Positions 45,058 through 56,602 of a stretch of DNA of 64,000 nt are shown here, in pieces. Under the pieces are notes generated by a model. That model worked only from the letters and a program-made list of their open reading frames with translations, searched no databases and was not told the origin of the DNA. A program made the position numbers and the translations under genes. Positions within the stretch are counted from its first letter, which is position 1. Each line of letters begins with the position of its first letter. Source of the DNA: Whalleya microplaca (Eukaryota > Ascomycota > Sordariomycetes > Xylariales > Xylariaceae); contig MU385772.1 in the NCBI GenBank assembly GCA_022497155.1, forward strand, positions 124,001-188,000. The letters run 5' to 3'.

Positions 45058-46561
45058 ATGACAGACAAGGAAGCGGCAGTCTCCCTCAGCGAGGCGGCCT
45101 CCAACAGCCCCTCGGCGCCTCATCCTCCCCCTCACCTCACAGACCCAGTCTTCCCCCCAGACGCCAAGTTCGAGAAGCGCATTCTCCGCAAGGTGGACGT
45201 GCGCCTGCTGCCGATCCTCGGCGCGCTGTACACGATCGCGATGGTGGACCGGAGCAACATCTCCGTGGCGCGGATCTCGGGGCTCGACGAGGACGTCGGG
45301 CTCGCGGAGGGCTCGCGCGCGTCCGTGGCCCTGCTCGTCTTCTTCATCGGCTACATGCTGTTCGAGCTGCCCAGCAACATGGTCATCGTGCGCGTCGGCG
45401 CCGCCAACTGGCTCGCGCTCATCACGTTCGCGTGGGGGCTCGTGTCCCTCGGCATCGGCTTCCTGGACAACTGGGTTGGGTTGGCCGTCCTGCGCGCGCT
45501 GCTCGGCGTCTTCGAGGCCGGGTTTTACCCGGGCTGCGTGTATCTGATCTCCAGTTGGTACCGGAGGTACGAGGTCCAGCAGCGCCTGGCCGTGTTCTTC
45601 ATGACGGGGTCCGCGCTCTCGGCGTTCGCGAATATCTTCGCCTTGGGCCTGATCCAGATCTCGCGGGTGCATCACTATAAGGGGTGGCGGTGGATATACA
45701 TCATCGAGGGCGCGCTGACCTGTGTGCTGGCTGTGATCTCCTGGTTCATTATTATCGATTTCCCGCACTCGGACCGGAACGGATTTCTCTCTGCGGAGGA
45801 GACCGCATTTGTGAGAACGCGACTGGCTGAGGATCGCGGCGCGGAGGATCAGCAAAAGGTTACGTGGGCTGTCTTCTTCGACACCGTCACAGACTGGAAA
45901 GTTTGGGCTTTCGGGCTCATGTACATGGCAGGTGCCGTTGGCGTATACGCATTCCTATTCTTCCTCCCCATCATTTTACAGAATGGGATGGGATATTCAC
46001 TCGATCTCGCCTTCGTGCTGTCCGCCCCGCCGGCTCTGTTCTCCGTGGTGGAGGGTCAACTGATATCGTGGCTTGCTGATAAGATGCGCCTGCGGGGGCC
46101 GTTCGTCGTCGTTCAGGGTCTTGTTGCGATTGTCGGTCTATGCATGACCGGCTTCCTTGAGGCCCCTGTGCCGAGATATATCGGGACTTTTCTCGGTGAA
46201 GCTGGGGTCAATGGGCTCGTCGTGACGACTCTGGCTTGGCAAGCCAACAATATTCGTGGCGACGCCAAGCGCGCTTCGTCCACAGCCATCATGATTTCCT
46301 TTAGTGGTATAGGAGGCATATATTCCTCTTTGGTCTTCCGACAACAGGTTGGTTCCACTCGCCAATGTGCCCTTTTGACGTGCTAAACAACTATAGGATG
46401 CACCTGACTATACACCCGGTATCATTGCTGTGATGGCCATTTGTATAGCTGCTGTAATTGTAGCTTGTCTCTCTATAGTAGTTCTGAGGTGGCAGAATAA
46501 ACGAGCAGACGAGGGAAAGAAGGTCATTGACGGTCTTGTGGATTTCCGGTACACCATATAG
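45058..46561 (+). CDS. MFS transporter, anion:cation symporter (Tna1/Dal5-like) family
   Basis: Two exons (45058-46347 and 46397-46561) joined by a phase-0 intron (GTTGGT...CTATAG) give 484 residues. After a 45-residue soluble start comes KVDVRLLPILGALYTIAMVDRSNISVAR, the hallmark first helix of the ACS family (quoted in part here: LPILGALYTIAMVDRSNI). LFELPSNMVIVRVG and LLGVFEAGFYPGCVYLISSW are the family motifs in helices 3-5. Twelve helices can be traced, the last (AVMAICIAAVIVACLSIVVL) in exon 2. Relatives import nicotinate, allantoate, pantothenate or other organic anions across the plasma membrane. The first 700 bases are much more GC-rich than the rest of the gene. An upstream GTG frame was rejected in favour of the ATG at 45058. 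Confidence 0.92.
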
Positions 46562-47967
46562 AGAGGAATCTACAACAGAATGGTTTATGACTCGAAAATT
46601 ATGGCGGGGAGCTAGACATATATTCCGCATCGATAGAGATATACATGTTGCTACACTCGGCCTAGCCTTTGTGCTTTGTACCTAGAGCTAGATCTGGTAG
46701 ATGTTGGTTTCCATGAAGAACGATGCTGAATATTATAGTGAATTAAACTATCTCAGTGGAGAGTCATTTGGTATTTGGTATTGTTAAGCCAATTTAAGCA
46801 TGCCATCTTTTGTATAATCCTTCACTCTCTGCGAGTTCAATGGTATCTTACCTTAGTGCTTATATATAAAATGTTTTCCCTGTAACTAGTGTTGAACTTC
46901 ACAGCCAGGTAGCATGTATATAATTAACATGAAAGCCAAAAAAAAGGGAAGAAATTTCCCCAACATGTTTAACTATTCATATGTATTATAAACATTCTCT
47001 TTGTGAAACTGGCAGCATGTATTCCCCCCTGACTTGTCTCTTATGTTAGCCATTGCGCTGAATATATATGAACTCCATATTGAGTAGAATAAGGCACGAC
47101 TCATTTAAAGTTACACCCTCACCTGAAGAAACAAAGAAGTTGATAGAGACATTGTCAAGCTGGATATGCCGAAGACATATCTGTATCCCTGACGCCGTTA
47201 GAAATCAGAATGGACGAGGTCATCCCTCTCCTAGCTAGATTGGCATGTAATAGACCAACAACTGGGTTAGGATTTCAGGGCTGACGACTACATTAGGAAA
47301 ATTGAAGATGCCCAATTGGGCTACGGACTGGCCTTCTCTTGAACAGCCTAACAACCTTGAAAGCATTTGCAAAACCTCCCTAGCATCTCTTGTGATGGCT
47401 AGTACAACATACTGATTTGGATGCTCCCGAACTAGCTACCTAGGTCGTCTTTCTTGGTGTGGAACTCTCGATATAGTGATAGGCATTGCAATTGCCAGAG
47501 GCCATTTCTTAGAATTTAGAGTTTAGTTCGTATGGCCTTGTGATACCGAAACAATTGGAAACTCGTTGCCCGCACAATTAGACTTCGGCATTGTTGACCT
47601 TACTTAGAGTTGTATAAATTGGCCTTTTGAGTAAAGCAGCAGACTCAAAAATCATTGAACAAAGGCTGCATAGCACGGTACAATCTTAAGCATCGCATTA
47701 AATACGGCTGAAGCGACATAGAAAAAGAAGTAAAGAAAAGAAAATATCTTGTAGCTCTGTAGAAAGTGGGCAAGTGCTGTTGCGATATGGCCCAAAGCCT
47801 TCGGTCGTATAACGGGTGTATTCATTGAGCATCCTATCTGCAAAGCATCAACTTCACATTGTAATGAAACTGTCTACCCTTTCAAGCCACCCTTGCAGTG
47901 AACTTTTCTATAGCAAAACGTCGTCTTCTCGTTGTATGACTCCATGTCGCTCATACATTATCCGCAT
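46562..47967. other. Intergenic stretch
   Basis: 3' flanks of the convergent MFS and NTF2 genes. AT-rich, with no recognised feature. Confidence 0.5.
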
Positions 47968-48613
47968 CTATCCGTAGACCAGCTTGAAGATGTCGTTGTG
48001 GACGTAGTATCGGACCTGTCCGTTGATGTTCTCGGGAACCAGATAGAACGACTGGGTGTAGCTCATCGGTCTCTGTTCCTCATCCACCTAATGATTCAAT
48101 CAGTTTCTCATTACGGCTGACTAGAGGGAACGTTGCTAGACGAACCAGAAGCTGGCCAGTCACGAGGACCAGGATGTGGCCTTCGGCAACACCAGGCTGG
48201 GGGTCTTTGGTTGTGACCTTGTGCTTGATAGCTTGGAATGGAAGTGACTGGCGGCTGTAAGCGCTATTTGCATTATGTTATGTCGGGTATCAACATACAG
48301 CTAGCTTCCCGATTATGGCCGGAGCTCCCAAGAAAGATTCGCACTCGAAGGTCAACATGGAGTTGTCTCGCTACAGGATGGTTAGATTTCTCATGCAGCT
48401 GGTGAGAGTATTGTAGTTGACATACGTAGAGAGGTTGAAGAGCCGCTCGATTCTCATCAAACTTCTCGTAGTAAAATGCGACGAATTCGTCTAGTTGGGG
48501 TGTAGGTTAGTATGGGTTCCGAGTCCCTGGCAATATAGGATCGCATCGAGTTGATACGAATGAGGAATTGGCCTTAAGCGACACGTACCCGCGATGCTGA
48601 TCGGATCTGCCAT
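47968..48613 (-). CDS. NTF2: Nuclear transport factor 2
   Basis: Five small exons (48613-48589, 48490-48426, 48370-48299, 48247-48146, 48087-47968) join to 127 residues, close to the usual 125. The chain starts MADPISIADEFVAFYYEKFD, continues LYRDNSMLTFECESFLGAPA, GKLASLPFQAIKHKVTTKDP, LVLVTGQLLVDEEQRPMSYT, and ends YYVHNDIFKLVYG, matching NTF2 throughout. NTF2 binds Ran-GDP and FxFG nucleoporins and carries Ran back into the nucleus. The third join needs acceptor CCGCCAG; using the nearer-to-donor TTACAG, seven bases earlier, breaks the frame. The last intron has the unusual donor GTTCGT. The gene faces away from the FUSC gene, with a 0.9-kb shared promoter region. Confidence 0.92.
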
Positions 48614-49512
48614 GACGGTTAGTATGTTGTATTTCATAGTAGTTCAATTACCTAAGGCGGTTGGGCATAGACAAAAAAAAATATAACGATGCGATATGTA
48701 GGAGGGAGTGCGAGGCATCGATTACCTACCCGACATCTTGGAGGAATTATAATCTGCCGGACACTAGTAGAAGTGGTAGTTGTTGGGAATTAGACCTTTC
48801 GCGAACGACAAATGAAGGCGCAGGCTCCGGCGTTGACCAGATGTAGAGGCGTGTGTGTCGGAAGATGAAGATGGAAAGGTTTTGTTATGGTAGGTAGGAG
48901 GGAGAGATTATGAAGCTATACGTACTGGCCTAACAGATTGGAGGGGCAGTTGAGAAAACCCCGCTGATTGGATCTTAAGCAAGTAGCACGTACCAAATTT
49001 GTTTTGGGCGGTGCGCTGGCGGGGTAATCTCTCAATTTCATTCAATTATGAGTCGGCCAAGTCACATCGGGCAGCGGCCACATGGGTACGTGCATGGATG
49101 TCTGGTACATACCTTGCACTATGTATTGCGTATGTGTACGCGGTATGCGCAAGTACTCCGTACGTAAATACGTCCATTAGTCACCTCAATATTCTTATCG
49201 TTATCGATAAGTGCAACTCGACAGGTATTTTGTACCGCGTAGGCATTGCATCGGAGATGCACTGTGACATCAACGGGGCATCAACAAAAGGTCGACTTGA
49301 GGGAAGTTGCATTTGCTGGTTGGCTTCGAGCTCAACCATTTGTATAAGTCCCTGGTTATTTTTAACTTATCTCTAGAAGTACCATGAGATGTCTCATAAG
49401 TCTTCGTCTATCTTTCTAAAACCTGATACCGAGCATATCGGTTTGGGCGTTTGGTTGGAGCTGGGACTACCCTCCTTCTCCTTTATCTCGATATCGCCGT
49501 GATCATACTACC
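48614..49512. other. Divergent promoter region between NTF2 and FUSC-family gene
   Basis: No coding region was supported. Contains TACGTA-type words near 49135-49170 and a pyrimidine-rich leader (CCTCCTTCTCC) just before the plus-strand ATG. Confidence 0.5.
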
Positions 49513-52500
49513 ATGACGTCTTATCAGATTAACACTAGAGATACTGCTGTGTCCAACGGAGACGATGCACAGAATGTAGCGTCGACTGAGAATGGTCGAT
49601 TACGCCTCTTGCGTCGCCGCAGCCCTGGTACGAGGCGCCATGCTCGCGACCCTTCTGTCGGCTCATTGGACAGAATCTTCGACACTCGTACTGACTCAAA
49701 CGGTCCCAGACCTCACGTCTCCCAGAGACCCGCCACATCGCAAGAAGATGACTACGCTGAGAATTCATATGGCGTCACAGAGCTGCGAGACAGTTTCTTC
49801 GATGCTATCTTTATTCCACCCCAAGAAGTTGACCCCGCAGAACTTGAGAAGCAGGCCGAGCTGACGCTTCCCTATGCCTTTCGGAAGAAAGATCCGTTGT
49901 CTTTAAGCCACTTTCTACCCAAGCAGTGGCATGAAGTTCGAGGTGTTGTGCGTCGAGTCACTACCACGAGAGCTGGTATCAAACTCCTAAAGTCTTTCCT
50001 AGCTTTCTTCATAGCATACATACTCTGCCTTGTTCCCCGAGTCCGGGCAGAACTGGGCCGCTACAGCTACATTATGGTGATTTCGACCATCATCAACCAT
50101 TCAGGGAGAACATTGGGAGCTCAGGTTGATGGTACCGTCCTCACCATTCTCGGCACTGCTACTGGCCTAGGCTGGGGAGCATTTGGGTTGTGGGTATCTA
50201 CTGTTTCCGAATCAGCACGTATCGCATATGGTGGAATCATAGCAGTCTTCCTATTCATTTATATTTTCATCATTGCTTGCCTGCGTTCGTACTACATCCG
50301 CACGTATCAACTTGTCATTTGCGCCGGGATTGCAATTTCATACACTTGCCTGGCCGAAGTGTCGGGAACCAAGGTCTCTTGGTCTAAGCTGTTTGATTAT
50401 GGCATCCCTTGGGTCCTTGGGCAGGCTATATCACTTGTTGTGTGTTGCGTCGTTGCTCCTGATGCCGGCGCCCGTCCACTAGCAGTAGCTCTCCATCAAG
50501 CTTTTGATGTCATGGTCGTATGTATGTTCTTACACGCCGCTCTAATCCCACACGACTAATGGAACCTCCCTCAGGATGGGCTTGGATTGACCCGGATAGA
50601 GAGTACGAGAACTCGCAGACGACTAACGCAGACATTCGTGAGCATGTCTCAAGCCTACAGGGATATGATTATTGACTTCTCCGTCACTCTTTTCGATCCA
50701 AAAGACGTGCTCACTCTTCGTAATCTTATACAAGGCGTCATTCGAACACTTCTTAGTTTGCACTCCGAGACAAGGATATTTGATCGATTCGAGGACAAAC
50801 AATTAGACGGTCACGGCAGAGAACGGTCTGTACTAGGCGAGTTCATCGTGAATCTGGACGAGAAAATGCCAGACCCAGGAAATGCCGAAGAGAGAGAGCT
50901 GCTGGAATTTGTCGCTGGTAACCTAACTGAGCCAACGGAGCAGCTCCTCAAATCCATGAAGACTTCTTTACAAAGCTGTGACGCGGTTCTAATGGAGATG
51001 TGTGGTCACCGCCAATACCTTGGTCCTCCAAGTGATGTGTCTAATGATGTCTCGGGTTCGCTAGTCAAGCTGCGAAAACGCATAATAGCCTTTAGCAATT
51101 GCCAAGACAGCATTCTGGACAGCGATAGACTGCCGCCAACATATGCGGAATCACCTGAGGTCGTCAAGATGTTTGCATATTGTCGACCAGTACACCAAGC
51201 CGCCACAGCAATTGAAGCACTACTCGTGAAAGTCAACCAGATGGAACAAAGTAAACCGAAGTATCCGAAATTCCACCCGCCTTCTTACTCCTTCTGGAAG
51301 GCCATGCACAGAACGAACGCACAGGTTCGACACGATCGAGGAGGCGTTACTGCGGGTTCTTATTTTAGAAGCTTCAACGATATAGCAGAGATTATCCAAA
51401 AGATTCAGTCTAGCGAATTTCAACCCTTGCCACGGAAAGGCGAGATTACGGATGAAGAGCATGACACGTCGTATGCGACAATGACTGCAGCTGAACTCGA
51501 GGATGAAGGGAGCCCAAGGAAGCGCCGCCTGCGACACGAGATCTGGACCTTCCTTCATCAAATGCAAGGATTTGAGACACGATTCGGTCTCAAGACCGCT
51601 GCTATTACCTCTCTATTATCGATACCGGCATGGATCACTAAGAATCACGTTTGGTGGGATACGTACGAAGCCTGGTGGGCCGTTGTGATGGCATGGCTGA
51701 TAATGGGCCCCCGGTAAGCCACTACACATATGTTTTTGACTCCATATATGTATCTAACGAGTTCTAGAACCGGTGGAAATATCCAGGATTTATTCACAAG
51801 GGCATTGTGCGGCGTTCTTGGGTCTCTCTGGGCAGGACTCGCGTATGCAGCAGGAAATGGAAATCCTTACGTGATTGCAGTCTTTGCTGCTATATTCATG
51901 CTTCCCATGATTTATAGGCTCACACAGAGCACACATCCGGTAGGCTACAACACACTTCCTCTCGGGAATTATAGGCACTCATATCTTATTAGAGGTCTGG
52001 GCTTGTTGGCTGTCTCTCGTTCACAGTCGTATCTCTGGCAGAAGTTATCGCAGAAGGGAAACCATCACCAGCAGGGATTGCTGCAACTCGCGGGGTAGCC
52101 ATTGTGGTTGGCGTGGTAGCGTCAATCATTGTGAATTGGATACTATGGCCATTCGTAGCTCGACATGACCTTCGCAAAGCCGTTGCTACTATGATGTTCT
52201 ATTGCAGCATCGTTTATAGGAGTAAGTCGAGTCAATGATAGTCTATATTCTTCTAACGCATCCGCAGGCATTGTGTCCAAGTATGTATACTACGAGGAAG
52301 GGAAAGAGCCGACTAAAGAAGATATTCTCGCATCCGAGGTACTCGAGGGACGCTTGCGAGAAGGCTTTGTTAGATTAAGACAACTGCTGGTAAGGCTGCG
52401 GTCGTCACTCTTGATCCCAAGCAGACATCATGCTAATTTAACTTAGGGTCTTACACGCCACGAAATACGCCTACGAGCCCCTTTTGACCCTTTGCCGTAT

Positions 52501-53133
52501 TCGGCGCTCATCGACGCATCCGAACGCTTCTTCGAGAATATCGTCACCGCCCGCCAGGCGTCTCTGTTCTACCATCCGCATTTCATCAGGGACAACACCG
52601 AGGCAGCCGCGGAACTACTTGGGCACCGAAGGGATGCAATAGCCACCATCCTGACGAATCTCTACGTTCTCTCCGGGGCACTGCGTGCTGACAGGAAGGT
52701 GCCGGTGAGTAGTCCACGCTCTATAGAAAAAGGCTGGCAACAAGCAAGTGTTGCTCTCGAACGAAGACTACGCTGACATAGGCGTTTTCCGTGATTATAG
52801 AAATACCTACCGAACGCCGCAGCCAGCAGAAAACAACTCTTGGATCACATGGGCCTCCTTGAAGCCGAGCTCGCGAAGAGTAGGAAACTAAGCGCCGGCG
52901 AGAAATCCGAGGGCAAGAAATGGGTCCAGATCTACAGTTACTCGTATAACGAGAGCTTGACCGGCTGCGTCGAGCAGCTGATGGAGCTCGAGAAGTTCAC
53001 GAAGGCCATCGTTGGCCAGCAAGGGTGAGTGATGTGGTTTGCTCGAGAATTCGATGGCGATGACGATGACTGACTGATGAATGAATGTAGTTTTGACTGT
53101 GGGTTTACGGAGGAAGACTGGTTGATGGGCTGA
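49513..53133 (+). CDS. FUSC / aromatic acid exporter-like membrane protein
   Basis: Eight exons (49513-50517, 50575-51713, 51768-51939, 51993-52221, 52268-52389, 52447-52704, 52801-53024, 53091-53133) all join in frame and give 1063 residues. The soluble N-terminus leads to a first helix group (SFLAFFIAYILCLVPRVRAE, GTVLTILGTATGLGWGAFGL, IAVFLFIYIFIIACL) that fits the fungal aromatic-acid-exporter N-terminal domain. A long cytoplasmic region is followed by a second group (WAVVMAWLIMGPR, GVLGSLWAGLAYAAGNGNPY, VIAVFAAIFMLPMIYRL) and VGVVASIIVNWILWPFVARHD. This duplicated layout is typical of fungal FUSC-type proteins, which are linked to export of aromatic acids and fusaric acid. The C-terminal helical domain ends CGFTEEDWLMG. 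The substrate is not readable from sequence. Confidence 0.9.
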
Positions 53134-54120
53134 GCTCTTGTTGCCTTGATGCCTTTTATGATGTGTTGTAAGTAAGCAATCGAGTTGATTTACTTATGAC
53201 TCTATACTGGTCTGTAAAGCCTTAGTTTGAGTTGCACACTGATGATATGCTAATTTATGTGCAATCTAGGATGAATCAACAACTTCAATCAGCCCGCCAA
53301 GAAACAAATTAAAATCCACCATCGATCTTTGTATGCTAGTGTATATTGAGACCCTTAGATCAGAAGAACAACTGGCACCAACCTATCATGAAATACTAGA
53401 CGATCGGCTTTTAGACTATGTGGACAACTATGATTCGACTTCCTGCACGTGCTTGAGAATAATCACTATTCCTAGAGCAACGTATTTCGAGTTTGATAGT
53501 CACGAAGTGTATGAACAGCTTGTATGATCTCTGAATATATACTGTTAGAGTAGTAACGATGTATGTATCAATAGCTAAGAAACCATGGAATGGCGTTCCT
53601 TTCGACCTGGTCCCAATTTCTTAATTTACACGTTGCTGATTGATTGGTCAATTGGAATGCTTAAAGGAGAGGTTGCTAATATGCGGGCCGCTGCGACTCG
53701 CTTATCTTGATTTCAGTACCTAGACTTTGTATTGCTCGATGTCCATTGTGACTGTTCTGCATACATCTTTATAACAGCGGTGAATGAGGCTATGAAAGGC
53801 TATCCAGATAGCATACAGAAAGTTATTCTATTTCATGATAGGTAAAGTCCAGCTCACTGGGTCCCATTCATAAATCGCGCTTGGGTACCCGGATCTGGCA
53901 GAATTTATATTTGGGTGTGGATGATGCACAGCCCCCTGCTGATGAGATCGTCATCTGGATGTCCTACATATAGCGTTCAGGGATTATATATAAGTATTGC
54001 CGGGTTTACATCCCTTTTCATCAACAATAATAATGGTAATAGGATCTCCTGTTCATCTAGTCTTTCTCTCTCGCTGCAGTCCAGCAATGCCATTCCCTCT
54101 TTGCCTCACATATTGCTAAT
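53134..54120. other. Intergenic stretch
   Basis: 3' flank of the FUSC gene and promoter of the phosphatase gene, with a TA-rich element near 53980-53995 (TTATATATAAG). No coding region was supported. Confidence 0.5.
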
Positions 54121-55434
54121 ATGCGGACTACCACTGTCGTCGCGCTCCTTTCGCTAACTGCAACCTCCCTCTCATGGGAGTGGGCACAGGGTGCACAATG
54201 GAATCTTAAGCTAGGGTCGCCGTCCAACTCGACGATGAACTACACCACCATTGCGGGCTTCTTCCAGCAGGACGACCCGGCCACCGATGCCAAGAACTTC
54301 GACTATGTATGTGAACTCCAACAGTAAACATATAATCGCAGAGAAACTCTTACGTACTAACAGTATATGCGTCCACACGTAGACGGAGTCCAACTTCGGC
54401 CTCATCGAGCGCGCCTACCCAACGGACGACGTGTTCGATCCTAGAGGCGAGAAGACGCAGTGGGAGCGCTTTGAAAACTATGTCAATGCGCTTAATCGCA
54501 ATGCTACGAAGGACACCCAGTACAAAGTCCTCTTTATGGGCCGTCATGGCGAGGGCTATCATAACGCGGCGGAGTCGTACTACGGGACACCGGCGTGGAA
54601 TGTAGGTCTTTTTATTCCTTACAGCCGCGCGCTTGATTATACTGCGAATGCGACTTTATTTATCTATTCTTCCGAAAACAATTCCTAACAGTAAACGCAT
54701 AGTGCTACTGGGGCCTCCAAGACGGCAACGGCACCTCAACCTGGCGGGACGCGCGCCTAACAGAGGCCGGGATCGCACAATGCAGCAAAGCAGCCTCCTT
54801 CTGGGCGAACGCGCTCTCCGCCTCCAAGATCCCCGCCCCGCAGACCTACTACAGCAGCCCGCTGACGCGGTCCGCGACAACCGCGAACCTGACCTTCGGC
54901 GCGCTGGCGCTGCCCGCCGACCGCCCCTTCGCGCCGACCGTCAAGGAGCTCCTGCGCGAGGGCATCTCGCCGCGCACGTGCGACGAGCGGCCCGACCGCG
55001 CGGCGCTGCAGGCGCTGCTCCCGCACTTCCGCTTCGAGGACGGCTTCGCGGAGGTTGATCCCCTCTGGCGCGCGGGCGAGGGCGAGACCGATGAGGCGAT
55101 GGCCGTTCGCACCAAGCGCGTGCTCGATGATATCTTTGGGAATGATCAGAGTACCTGGGTCAGCATCACCACGCACTCGGGCCAGATCACGCAGAGCCTC
55201 AAGGTCCTGGGACATATCCCGTTTAGCCTTACCACGGGCCAGGCTATCCCGGTGCTTGTGAGGGCCGAGAGGCGTGGTGGAGGTGAGCCGGCGACGACGA
55301 CGGGCGCTTCGCGGACGGCGGAGGCGACTTGTGGTAACCCGCCTGTCACGAGTGTTTCGGGCCAGGGGTGCGTGTGCTCGAGTGCATCGTCGTCTACGCT
55401 GGCCTCTGCGACGGCGACGACGACGCCGGCGTGA
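54121..55434 (+). CDS. Secreted histidine phosphatase (phosphoglycerate mutase-like)
   Basis: Three exons (54121-54306, 54383-54601, 54703-55434), all phase 0, give 378 residues. The N-terminus MRTTTVVALLSLTATSLSW looks like a signal peptide. The branch-1 histidine-phosphatase motif is FMGRHGEGYHN with Arg116 and His117, the residue that takes the phosphate. YYSSPLTRS and the second-His segment VSITTHSGQI complete the active site. The C-terminus is Ser/Thr/Ala-rich (SSASSSTLASATATTTPA) and may be O-glycosylated or carry a GPI signal, though no strong hydrophobic tail follows. It resembles the fungal phosphomutase-like (Pmu1) group. The secreted location suggests phosphate release outside the cell or in the wall rather than glycolysis. 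Confidence 0.88.
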
Positions 55435-56602
55435 TGGCTGGGTCGCTATGTATGTCTGCCGAGGCCGAGCTAGATGGGGAGATATTGGGAAGCGTTGCAG
55501 TGGTGATGACTAATGTAATGTTGTTAAGTTAATGCCATTGTGCTTTACTCATGATCCAATGCCAAAGACCGAGAGGTCTGGAATGCTCCGTCTGGCAATA
55601 TTCCATCTCAATGCAACCACAACAGCTAGAATAGTTGATCTAGTCCACGTGAAGCTTCTGAGGCGTGCGGCAAGTCTTGGAGGAGGTAAATCACACACAG
55701 CACGTCAAGCGACGTATTGGTGAAGCCTTTGGCTTCGTAGAGATAGCTTCTGACTTTGGTGGTCAATTCTTGTCCGCGAAACGAGAGGGACGCCGTGGGA
55801 ACGATTCAAAATTTGGATTATCTAAAGTAACCTTTGGACGAAGCGCATATAATGCGCTGAGGAGCCAATATATTGATATCATGAAGGTATAACAGTCGGG
55901 TTTATACCGGACGATCCGGGACCTGCCGAATTGGGCAGACCACCATCTCGAAAGCCCAACTTTATTGGCATGCATGCAAATGCAGCAGAAACATATATAA
56001 CCTGTTTTAATTCTCCTTGAGAGGACCAAACTGGATGACATAATCTTGTCTGCCAATAGGAGAGTACATGAGGTCCCAGGTAATCCAGAATAATTTATTT
56101 CCCGTCTTGGAATTTGACATTCGCATCGTAGGGTCGCAGCGGCTCCTTTTCGGTCGACATCACGGGGACATTTGAAGCTGATTATTGTTTGATAGGAGTT
56201 AGGACTTCCGGTGAACTCTTCATTGGTTCTGCTATGGCCTAGATCGAGCCACAGCGCAGCATCTCCCCTATTTCCTACCTACTCCCTGGTGGTTCGGCGC
56301 GGGATCGCGGTTCGGACTGCGGTTTGCTTAGTCACGGACGGTATTTCTACCCTGGCATGGTATAGATATTGTTTATAGACAGAAAAGGGGATGCAGTGAC
56401 TGAGCAATTACCCAGCAGTGGGCTTATGTGATGACTTAAGTCTTAGAAATGTTGGAGAAAGCTTCTGAAAACAATGATGATTGTGATCACTCGTCACATA
56501 TCGTCGAGATATTTATACAAGTTAACCATATAATCATGGCGGATTCTTTTGTCATACCAGGTCACTCGCTCCAAGCAGCTCTTGTCGCTACAATTGACGG
56601 AA
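55435..56602. other. Intergenic stretch
   Basis: 3' flank of the phosphatase gene and promoter of the BBE-type gene. Small frames at 55523-56056 have no recognised product. Confidence 0.45.

Noticed and set aside
48247..48300. Apparent frame break between NTF2 exons 3 and 4
   Set aside because: Resolved by using acceptor CCGCCAG, which joins GKLA to SLPFQ exactly as in the family.
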